Positions 1 to 5,386 of a DNA stretch of 9,163 nt are shown in pieces. The notes under the pieces are model-generated. The model did no database searches and was not told where the DNA came from. It saw only the letters and a program-made list of their open reading frames with translations. The first letter of the stretch is position 1, and every line of letters begins with the position of its first letter. Origin of the DNA: an uncultured Gemmatimonadota bacterium (GTDB taxonomy: Bacteria; Gemmatimonadota; Gemmatimonadetes; Gemmatimonadales; GWC2-71-9); the NCBI GenBank assembly GCA_913009915.1, contig CAJVYZ010000079.1:1-9163 (forward strand). Reading direction: 5' to 3'. The position numbers and the translations under genes are program-made.

Positions 1-104
1 AGAAACGAAAAAAAGAGTAATTGTTAATTTTTTTTTTTCAAGCAGAAGACGGCATACGAGATATATCAGTGTGACTGGAGTTCAGACGTGTGCTCTTCCG
101 ATCT
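1..104. other. Illumina P7/index adapter plus run-off noise (artefact)
   Basis: Positions 39-62 match the Illumina P7 oligo. Positions 63-70 are an 8-base index (atatcagt, read as ACTGATAT on the other strand, which I recall as TruSeq index 25). Positions 71-104 are the read-2 adapter ending in GCTCTTCCGATCT. Positions 1-38 are low-complexity sequence with a run of T, which is what poly-A base calling past the end of an adapter looks like when reverse-complemented. None of this is genomic, and the biological insert begins at 105. The minus-strand reading frame of the first gene runs into the adapter and gains the spurious tail EIGRAHV. Confidence 0.98.
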
Positions 105-483
105 CAATGTCCTTAAGGAAGCTGAGTCCTGTCTCGAGATCCTCGTCTAGCGCCACCCCGATCACACTGACTTGAGCGAACGAGTCGCGGTAAGCCAACT
201 GCATGGTCTCGCGGAGCTCACCGATGGCCTTCATGGTCCCCGGCCGTGTAGACCAGCCGCAGTCCGACGCCGCAATAACGAACGCGATCAGATGGGTACC
301 GTTGGCCGAGGCGAAGGGATTCAACGGCGCAATAGTGCTTTGAGCAGTCGCATTAACGGCTGCCAGCCTCGTAGCCCGTCCATCCTGCCAGGCGCTCACT
401 GCCACGTACGACGCTGCGGCGGATCCCAGCAGCGCAAACCACGCGAAACCGTGCCGCGCAAACTTCCTCAGGACAGTGGCCAT
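105..483 (-). CDS. Membrane-anchored protein, possible thioredoxin fold, C-terminus missing
   Basis: The ATG at 483 is preceded by TAGGA about six bases upstream, a plausible ribosome binding site. The 126 visible residues start with a short basic segment (RKFARH), followed by one hydrophobic segment at about residues 13-32. This fits an uncleaved membrane anchor or signal peptide with the rest outside the cytoplasm. Residues 64-125 read as strand (LIAFVIAASDC), helix (TMKAIGELRETMQ), strand (QVSVIGVALD), helix (ETGLSFLKD). That is the pattern of a thioredoxin-like fold, with Cys75 in SDCGWS where a CxxC site would sit. The second cysteine is absent, so a classical disulfide oxidoreductase is unlikely. 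The gene is truncated by the contig end. The fold is an inference from residue pattern and no function is claimed. Confidence 0.7.
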
Positions 484-545
484 ACAATCCTACCGCCGGT
501 CTAGGAAATGTGGTCCAGGTGATCAACCCTAAAGCCATATATGAT

Positions 546-565
546 ATGAACGGTGATGAACGGCG
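546..565. repeat. Two direct copies of ATGAACGG with a 10-bp period
   Basis: ATGAACGG occurs at 546-553 and again at 556-563. The two 10-bp units differ at one base. They lie 63-82 bp upstream of the minus-strand start at 483. A 10-bp period places both copies on the same face of the helix, as for tandem regulator-binding sites. Chance occurrence cannot be excluded. Confidence 0.35.
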
Positions 566-1056
566 GTTGTAGCGTCAAGGCCGAGTGTTCAACGTTCCAG
601 CGAGGTACAGCAACAACGTCCCAATCGTGCGACGTTTTTGCATGTTCGTGGAGAGTTGGTATTGCCTGACAACACCTTACGCCTAGACCACTACGATTGT
701 AACAATGTTGGATTTGGTGATCAGAAGAGGCTCGAGAAGCCAGATTTTGGTTGTCGGGTATCGGCGAGTTCCACGCGTAGCAGATCTTGAGGTCCACCAA
801 TACCCACGCGAGCCCATCCCAACGGAGGCGGACCTCAGACCCGCCACCCCTCCTGGCTTCGAACTCCTCCTCTGCGTCGGGGATGGCTCTGAGATGGATC
901 GGTATACTGCCTGGCCCTCGGTGGCAGCGACAATTGGACACGGAATTGAGGAAGAGCCCGAGGGACGCGGAACGACGCTCCTTGCGGTTGCCGCTGAAAA
1001 GCGCACCTTTCAAGTCTGTGTGGAGGTTGCTGGTTAGTCGCTCGACCTCATAGCCC

Positions 1057-1067
1057 TAGATTCGGTC
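1057..1067 (+). promoter_or_regulatory. Possible -10 element placing the start codon at or near +1
   Basis: TAGATT at 1057-1062 resembles a -10 hexamer (4 of 6) and lies five bases before the ATG at 1068. No Shine-Dalgarno sequence is visible upstream. A weak -35-like TTGCTG is at 1027-1032, but its distance (24 bp) is too long for a standard promoter. The arrangement fits a leaderless transcript but is weak evidence. Confidence 0.25.
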
Positions 1068-1823
1068 ATGACCAGTCGACTCTTTTTGCTGGAGCCGCCG
1101 TACCATGCCTGCCACCTGGCAGGCAAGTCCGTTTCCCCCCTTGGTACTATCCTCGTCGCCGACGTAACGGGTGAGGGTGGGGTGGTGTCAGTGGTTGAGG
1201 CCGCCATCCGGGTCGCTGCTGAGCCGTGGTGCCCGGTGGTTCTCGTGACCCGATCGTCACGTCTGGATCGCCGGAGCGAAACCGTCATCCGCCAGTTCGA
1301 CATCGTCCCGGCGGTAGTCACGATGACCGCCAGTGCTACCCTGTTGGATCCGTACCCGATCCTGCTCGCCATCCGTCAGCGCCCGCGGCCGACGCCCGAC
1401 CGGCTGGCTCGATACGTCACCAAGCGTGTCGGAAGACAAGACCTGACCGACGCCCTGCGGGAATGTTTTCGCCGCGGAATGGACGACCTCGGCGACGGGC
1501 CCGGCCTGTCTCGCAGTACGCTGAACCGTCGGCTGCTCGACTTTGAGCCACTCAAGGCGCACAATTGGTCCGACATGGCACGGACCCTCGCCGTCCTGCT
1601 GGAGCCCGGCGGCGAGCTTCGCCCCTCGTCACGACTGCTTGGCATCGGCCCCAGGACCGTCCGTTCGCACATCAAGCTCTACACCGGCCTCGATTTCGGC
1701 GAGGTCCGGGAACGGCCGGGGTGGGAATGGCTGGTCGAAGCTGCACTCCAGCGATGGGATTATGTACCGGTGGGACCGACCAGAGCCCCCACCTGGCGGC
1801 AGAGGTTCGGTGGGGAGGTGTAG
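1068..1823 (+). CDS. AraC-like helix-turn-helix regulator
   Basis: A 251-residue protein read from the ATG at 1068. The C-terminal half carries two helix-turn-helix-like segments. One is near residues 143-160 (LSRSTLNRRLLDF) and the other near 186-206 (SSRLLGIGPRTVRSHIKLYTG), separated by a helical stretch (NWSDMARTLAVLL). This two-HTH layout, and a core resembling 'LGIGPRTVRSHIK...G', is that of the AraC/XylS DNA-binding domain, so the protein is probably a sequence-specific transcription factor. The N-terminal part (about residues 25-130) looks like an alternating alpha/beta domain (GTILVADV, CPVVLVTR, DIVPAVVTM), loosely like a degenerate receiver, but lacks the acidic pocket and phospho-acceptor pattern I would need to call it one. 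The neighbours do not reveal its target. No Shine-Dalgarno is visible. A perfect inverted repeat lies in codons 13-20. Confidence 0.75.
   Translation: MTSRLFLLEPPYHACHLAGKSVSPLGTILVADVTGEGGVVSVVEAAIRVAAEPWCPVVLVTRSSRLDRRSETVIRQFDIVPAVVTMTASATLLDPYPILLAIRQRPRPTPDRLARYVTKRVGRQDLTDALRECFRRGMDDLGDGPGLSRSTLNRRLLDFEPLKAHNWSDMARTLAVLLEPGGELRPSSRLLGIGPRTVRSHIKLYTGLDFGEVRERPGWEWLVEAALQRWDYVPVGPTRAPTWRQRFGGEV
1106..1125. repeat. Perfect 9-bp inverted repeat inside the regulator's 5' coding end
   Basis: TGCCTGCCA at 1106-1114 is followed by CC and then its exact reverse complement TGGCAGGCA at 1117-1125. The 20-bp palindrome starts 38 bp downstream of the start codon. It could be an operator for the regulator's own gene or an mRNA hairpin near the ribosome-loading region. 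It also encodes ordinary residues (HACHLAG), so its role is only suggested. Confidence 0.5.
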
Positions 1824-1836
1824 AACGGTGCGCCGT

Positions 1837-1852
1837 GGCCGTTGGAACGGCC
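1837..1852. repeat. 7-bp inverted repeat just after the regulator stop codon
   Basis: GGCCGTT at 1837-1843 pairs with AACGGCC at 1846-1852 across two bases (in practice a 6-bp stem with a tetraloop). It begins 13 bp after the stop codon at 1821-1823. No T run follows directly, so it may be a 3'-end stabilising hairpin rather than a terminator. Confidence 0.4.
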
Positions 1853-1875
1853 TCGCGAGTGAAAGCCCTCAATGG

Positions 1876-1905
1876 AAAACAGACCAACTAATCGGGCTGT
1901 TTTTT
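1876..1905 (+). terminator. Weak candidate terminator for the AraC-like regulator gene
   Basis: AAAACAG at 1876-1882 can pair with CTGTTTT at 1897-1903. Alternatively AGCCC at 1864-1868 can pair with GGGCT at 1894-1898. A run of six T follows the GGGCTG. The stem is short and AT-rich or has a long loop, so this is a low-confidence call based mainly on the T run and its place 53-82 bp after the stop codon. Confidence 0.3.
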
Positions 1906-2161
1906 CGGTTTCTCAATTGCAACTACTGCATCAAAGAAATGCCTACGGTGCGGTGTCCTGGCCCCCGAAGGTTGGTCCGGTTATTCGTTGGCCTCCCCGC
2001 ATACTGACCCTCGCCCCTAAGCTGCTCCGGCCAAAAGTAGAGATTCGTAGTAAAAACGTTGTACGAATGGGATGTTCTTGCATATCTCGGCGCAAGGATA
2101 GCTGCGCCTGGAGCATCCTGTGGCTGGACAGTCCACTACCGCTCCCGCATCCATGCCCGGG

Positions 2162-2890
2162 TTAGAGGAGCAATTGAGAGGCCACCATGGCCGTGAAGCT
2201 CAACGAAACGATGAGCCCCACTTCGGGCCTGGTGGCATCGGCATAGGCGTCGGGCAACAGTTCCCGGAACACCATGTAGGTCATGGCCCCGGCGGCGAAT
2301 CCGAGTCCGTAGGGGAGTACCGGTGCGAAGGTGTCGACGAACAGGAAGGCTGGCACGGCCATCAGCGGTTGCGGCAGGGAGGAGAAAACGCTCCACCACG
2401 CGGACGAAGCGATCGACGCTCCGCGGGGCCGCATGGCGGCGGTGATGGCTAGTCCTTCGGGGATATTCTGGATGGCGATGGCGATGGTGATCAGTACCGC
2501 CAACGACTCACCGCCGCCGAACGCCACGCCCACGGCAACTCCTTCGGCGAACGAGTGGGCGGTCATCACGATCACCATGAGCAGCGCCTTCTGCGCGCCA
2601 CCGCCTTTGAGCTCCCCGAACTCCAAGCCTTCGTCGGGCAACAGAAACTGGGTGACCAGAATGAAGGCCACCCCGAGGTTGGCCCCGATGATGGTCTGCC
2701 ACGTCCCGAATGGCATGCCTTCGACGACCAGCGTGAAGCTGGCGCCCAACATCAACCCCGCGGCGATGGCGTTGGAGAAGGCGATCACCTTGGGCGACAG
2801 CGTGCGGACGAACAAGAACGGAATGGCCCCCAGCCCGGTGGCTAGGGCCGTGATCAGTCCCGCGAGCAATACCACCACTACCGCGGGCAT
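2162..2890 (-). CDS. ZIP-family divalent metal transporter (second of a tandem pair)
   Basis: A 242-residue, strongly hydrophobic protein with about seven to eight membrane segments. ZIP proteins move zinc, manganese, iron or other divalent metals into the cytoplasm. The two metal-site helices are recognisable: HSFAEGVAVG (His112, Glu116) and QNIPEGLAIT (Gln141, Asn142, Glu145), the second being the conserved NxPEG-type ZIP signature. A small-residue helix FSNAIAAGLMLGA is shared with the neighbouring paralogue. The loop between helices is short (LPDEGLEFGELKGG) and lacks the His-rich stretch of many eukaryotic ZIPs, consistent with the bacterial GufA/ZupT-like group. The ATG at 2890 lies 4 bp after the upstream stop codon. 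A TTG at 2902 would add four residues and overlap the upstream gene. No strong ribosome binding site is seen, so translational coupling is likely. The transported metal cannot be told from sequence. Confidence 0.9.
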   Translation of the reverse strand: MPAVVVVLLAGLITALATGLGAIPFLFVRTLSPKVIAFSNAIAAGLMLGASFTLVVEGMPFGTWQTIIGANLGVAFILVTQFLLPDEGLEFGELKGGGAQKALLMVIVMTAHSFAEGVAVGVAFGGGESLAVLITIAIAIQNIPEGLAITAAMRPRGASIASSAWWSVFSSLPQPLMAVPAFLFVDTFAPVLPYGLGFAAGAMTYMVFRELLPDAYADATRPEVGLIVSLSFTAMVASQLLL

Positions 2891-2894
2891 TGGG

Positions 2895-3626
2895 CTAGCC
2901 AACCAGGATGGCGTGGAGGAGTACCACGACGCTCATGGCGGCCGAGGCGGTGATGGCGATGCCCGTGTGTCCCCGCTGGCGGTAGGACTCCGGCATCAGC
3001 TCGACCAATATCAGATAGAACATGGCGCCGGCGCTGAAGCCAAGGACCCAGGGGAGGCCTCCCGCACCGATCCACGCGGCCGTCGCCACCGCCGCGGGGA
3101 TGTGGGCCGCCATGGTACCGGCGGAGAGGAGAGCGGCCTTGGTCGGATGCCATCCTCGCTCGATGAGGGCCGCGCTGATGGCCGCGCCCTCGGCGACGTT
3201 GTGCAACCCGAGTGTGCCGGCCATCAGCAGTCCCAGGCGCGGGTCGACCAGGAAGCCCGCGCCGATTGCCACACCCTCGGCAGCCGAGTGCAGGAGTTCG
3301 CGGGTGACGATCTGCGGCACCGTGGCCGAGGCCAGATCCTCTGGGCGGCTCAAATCGACGTCCGCCAGATTGGTAAACCGGTGGCTGGCGAATACGAAGG
3401 TGACGCCCACCACCGAGCCGGCGATGCCGCCGACGGGTGAGAGAGCGATGCCCTGCTGCCGGAGAACGTACCCGGCACCCAACATCAGCCCGGCGGCCAG
3501 GGCGTTGGCCCAGCCGAGCCTGGGGGATACTTCGCCGCTGAGGATGACGGGGATGACGCCCAGGACGGCGACGGCCGCAGCGGCCGCGGCTGACAGGGCT
3601 ACCAGCCAGAGATCGGGCACCGCCAC
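2895..3626 (-). CDS. ZIP-family divalent metal transporter (first of a tandem pair)
   Basis: A 243-residue membrane protein paralogous to the gene downstream. Both share the helix (A/S)NA(L/I)AAGLMLGA, a paired E-G motif in two successive helices, a GFxAGAM motif and an E-L-(M/L)-P-(E/D) motif near the C-terminus. Here the metal-site helices read HSAAEGVAIG (His113, Glu117) and HNVAEGAAIS (His142, Asn143, Glu146). The second motif has His where the neighbour has Gln, and Ala in place of the usual Pro. Either the site differs in metal preference or the protein pairs with its neighbour. Start: GTG at 3626, 3 bp after the stop codon of the preceding gene; a second in-frame GTG at 3620 is equally possible. 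It belongs to the minus-strand run with ku and the MerR-TPR gene. The metal is not determinable. Confidence 0.88.
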   Translation of the reverse strand: MAVPDLWLVALSAAAAAAVAVLGVIPVILSGEVSPRLGWANALAAGLMLGAGYVLRQQGIALSPVGGIAGSVVGVTFVFASHRFTNLADVDLSRPEDLASATVPQIVTRELLHSAAEGVAIGAGFLVDPRLGLLMAGTLGLHNVAEGAAISAALIERGWHPTKAALLSAGTMAAHIPAAVATAAWIGAGGLPWVLGFSAGAMFYLILVELMPESYRQRGHTGIAITASAAMSVVVLLHAILVG

Positions 3627-3629
3627 CTG

Positions 3630-4454
3630 TTACTGTCGCTTCAGCAGCGAGCGATACCGCTTGAGGTGGTGAAGCGCTTCGAGTTCCCGTCCCTGGTGTT
3701 CGTACAAGATCGCCACCCGGTAGTGCGCGTCGGCCAGCGAGGCATCGAGGTCGAGCGCCTCCCGATAGGAAGCGATTGCCTCATCGAATCGCTCGAGGTG
3801 CTCCATCACGCTGGCGATGTTGAACCGGGCGATGGCGTGCGCCGGATCGGCAGCGAGCGCCGCTGCGTAGTGGTCTAGGGCCCGCTGGTAGTATCGCTTG
3901 TCCTGATCGAGCCGGCCGAGGTTTACGTGGGTGTCGGCGTGCTCCGGGTCGAGTTCCAGTGCCTTGCCGTACGCCTCTCGCGCTTCGGCCGGAGCGCACG
4001 CTTCCAGTTGGCGCCCCATCTGAAAGAATCCCTCCGCCGTGGCTCCTTCGGGCGCGGCGGCGGACCGGGAGACCAGGGCCACGGGATCGCCGGTCGCCAC
4101 AGCTGGATCGGCGAAGGCCAAGAACAGCTGCCCTGACTCGGGGTTCCAGGTCCTACCGCGATCGTGGACCACGATGGCGGCGGCTTCGGCGGTGATGGTC
4201 ACCTCGGTGAGCGACCGTCCCTCCGGCAATTGCTCCGCCAACGCGTGCAGCACGCGGCGCACTCGGCGGGCCGGCACCCGGGCGTCCTCGAGACGCTTGG
4301 CCGTACGGAGGAGCACCAGGTCGTGGAACGTGAAGTAGTAAGCGGGGCGGGGGCCCCGAGAGGGTCGCAGCAGCCCGGTGCGGGCGTAGGCGCGCACCTG
4401 GGGCGGGGACATGCCGACCAGGTCCGCGACCTCCCGCGTCCGGTATCCGGTCAT
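3630..4454 (-). CDS. MerR-type HTH protein fused to TPR repeats
   Basis: A 274-residue protein. Residues 1-75 resemble the MerR DNA-binding domain: a helix-turn-helix (YRTREVADLVGMSPPQVRAYARTGLL), a wing (RPSRGPRPAYYFTFHDL) and a helical hairpin (LLRTAKRLEDARVPARRVRRVLHAL). Residues 80-130 look like a small beta-rich linker domain (EVTITAEAAAIVVHD, SGQLFLAF). Residues about 140-274 hold three full and one partial tetratricopeptide repeats, with units ending near ALELDPEHA, ALAADPAHA and ALDLDASLA. There is no long dimerisation helix and no C-terminal metal-binding cysteines as in metal-sensing MerR proteins (the only Cys is Cys153), so the TPR part probably binds a protein partner. Start: the ATG at 4454, 28 bp after the ku stop codon. 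Its position between ku and the metal importers suggests it regulates this locus, but this is inference. Confidence 0.85.
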   Translation of the reverse strand: MTGYRTREVADLVGMSPPQVRAYARTGLLRPSRGPRPAYYFTFHDLVLLRTAKRLEDARVPARRVRRVLHALAEQLPEGRSLTEVTITAEAAAIVVHDRGRTWNPESGQLFLAFADPAVATGDPVALVSRSAAAPEGATAEGFFQMGRQLEACAPAEAREAYGKALELDPEHADTHVNLGRLDQDKRYYQRALDHYAAALAADPAHAIARFNIASVMEHLERFDEAIASYREALDLDASLADAHYRVAILYEHQGRELEALHHLKRYRSLLKRQ

Positions 4455-4482
4455 CGCCGGCCGGCGTCTGGAGCGGGCGACG

Positions 4483-5349
4483 TCATGAGGCAGCTCGCTT
4501 CTTGCGGGATGTGGCCCCCTTCTTCTTGGTGCCGGCCTCGTTGTCGGCTGCCGCCTTGGGCTGGGCCTTGGACGACTTGCCCTCGGCGAGGCTGGCCTTG
4601 AGAGCGGCCATCAGGTCGAGGATCTTGACCTGTGGCTCTTCCGTGGGCTCGGCGGTGATGTCTTCGCCGTCGACCTTCTGCTGGATGGCCTCCATGACCC
4701 GGTCGGCCACGGTATCGTGATAGACCTCCGGGCTGAAAGTGTCGGCGGCCGATTGTTCGATCAACTGCTTGGCCAGATCGAGTTCGTTGTCCTTCAGGTC
4801 GACATGCTCGATGGGGACTTCGGCCGGTTGACGCAACTGGGTGGCGTAGTGCAACTGCTCCATGACCAGAATACCGTCCATGGGGCGGATGAGCACCAGG
4901 TACTGCTTGCCGCGGGTGGCGTATTGGCCGAGTGCGGCCCGGCCGGTTTCGGCGAGGGCTTCGCACAGAAGCTGATAGGCCCTGGCGCCGCCCTTGTCGG
5001 TGCCGAGGAAGTAGACCTTGTCGAGCCAGATGCGGTCGACCTTGCCCAGGGGGATGAACTCGTTGATGTCGATGGAATTGGTGGCCTTCTGGTCTAGCGC
5101 CTTGATCTCGTCCGGCGTGAAGGTGACGTACTGTCCCTTGGTGAACTCGTAGCCCTTGATCATGTCGACCTTGTCGACCTTGTCCCCGCTGTGGGCGTCG
5201 ACATATTGCTGCTTGACCCGGGCGCTCGAGTTCTTGTTGAGCCAGTTGAAGGAGATGGCGGCCGAACTGTCGGCCGACGAATAAAGCTTGACCGGGACCG
5301 AGACCAGGCCGAACGAGATCGTTGCCGAACCTACCACGCGTGCGCTCAT
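4483..5349 (-). CDS. ku: Ku, DNA-end-binding protein of bacterial NHEJ
   Basis: Bacterial Ku forms a homodimeric ring that threads onto DNA double-strand ends, protects them and recruits LigD. This 288-residue protein has the family opening (residues 1-23, GSATISFGLVSVPVKLYS). It also has the conserved KGYEFTKGQYVTFTPDEIKAL stretch (about 65-85), the IDINEFIPLGKVDRIWLDKVYFLG core (about 93-116), the GRAALGQYATRGKQYLVLIRPMDGILVMEQLHYA segment (about 136-169), and the C-terminal LIEQSAADTFSPEVYHDTVADRVMEAIQQK region (about 196-225). The tail (residues 252-288) is lysine-rich and low in complexity, like the basic tails of many bacterial Ku proteins that add DNA contacts. Start: the ATG at 5349 begins with the family-typical MSARVVGSATISFGLV; an upstream in-frame TTG at 5358 would add three residues. 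It is divergent from ligD and first in a probable operon with the MerR-TPR and ZIP genes. Confidence 0.97.
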   Translation of the reverse strand: MSARVVGSATISFGLVSVPVKLYSSADSSAAISFNWLNKNSSARVKQQYVDAHSGDKVDKVDMIKGYEFTKGQYVTFTPDEIKALDQKATNSIDINEFIPLGKVDRIWLDKVYFLGTDKGGARAYQLLCEALAETGRAALGQYATRGKQYLVLIRPMDGILVMEQLHYATQLRQPAEVPIEHVDLKDNELDLAKQLIEQSAADTFSPEVYHDTVADRVMEAIQQKVDGEDITAEPTEEPQVKILDLMAALKASLAEGKSSKAQPKAAADNEAGTKKKGATSRKKRAAS

Positions 5350-5386
5350 AGTGCGCAACTATACGAAATCGCCCCCATGGCCGCAA
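5350..5386. promoter_or_regulatory. Very compact divergent ku/ligD promoter
   Basis: Only 27 bp (5350-5376) separate the two start codons. On the minus strand TATAGT (plus-strand 5358-5363, 5 of 6 to the -10 consensus) lies 17 bp from TTGCGG (plus-strand 5381-5386, a poor -35), and the ku ATG follows the -10 after eight bases. On the plus strand TATACG (5360-5365, 4 of 6) lies 11 bases before the ligD ATG and has no clear -35. The two -10 candidates share the central TATA. Neither gene has a Shine-Dalgarno sequence, so both transcripts may be leaderless or nearly so. The ku -35 candidate would lie inside ligD codons 2-4. Confidence 0.5.

Larger units (their letters stand above)
484..1067. other. 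584-bp stretch between divergent genes, no convincing gene
   Basis: This stretch separates the minus-strand gene at 483 from the plus-strand gene at 1068. The best open frame is 705-1037 on the plus strand (110 codons), ending 30 bp before the next gene. It has no ribosome binding site I can see, its third-position GC is only about 60 percent, well below that of ligD, and its product matches nothing I recognise. Overlapping minus-strand frames (501-1013 and 683-1006) look even less protein-like. The stretch is less GC-rich than the rest and probably holds the promoters of both flanking genes. A tandem direct repeat at 546-565 is listed separately. Confidence 0.5.
1824..2161. other. Convergent intergenic stretch with inverted repeats, no gene
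   Basis: The regulator ends at 1823 on the plus strand and the metal-transporter gene ends at 2162 on the minus strand. The 338 bp between them are less GC-rich and hold no frame with a ribosome binding site or recognisable product. Visible structure: GGCCGTT-gg-AACGGCC at 1837-1852, a possible weak terminator at 1876-1905, ATTCGTA/TACGAAT at 2043-2068, and GGCGCA/TGCGCC at 2089-2108. The last could sit in the 3' end of the minus-strand transcript but has no following U run. Confidence 0.5.

Noticed and set aside
1..38. T-rich segment as a terminator or AT-rich genomic element
   Set aside because: It lies outside the P7 adapter, so it is base-calling noise past the adapter end.
705..1037. 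110-codon plus-strand frame as a gene
   Set aside because: No ribosome binding site, low third-position GC compared with ligD, and no recognisable product. It is mentioned in the gap entry instead.
2089..2108. GGCGCA/TGCGCC hairpin as terminator of the minus-strand operon
   Set aside because: The stem is only 6 bp and no U run follows on the minus strand.
2331..3440. 369-codon plus-strand frame over the ZIP genes
   Set aside because: It is antisense to two clear ZIP genes whose motifs are intact. Long antisense frames are common in GC-rich coding DNA, and the product is low-complexity and unrecognisable.
5191..5376. Upstream extension of ligD by 62 codons
   Set aside because: It would run antisense through the first 159 bp of ku, and the added residues do not resemble LigD. 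The protein begins naturally at ATG 5377, shortly before the phosphoesterase domain.
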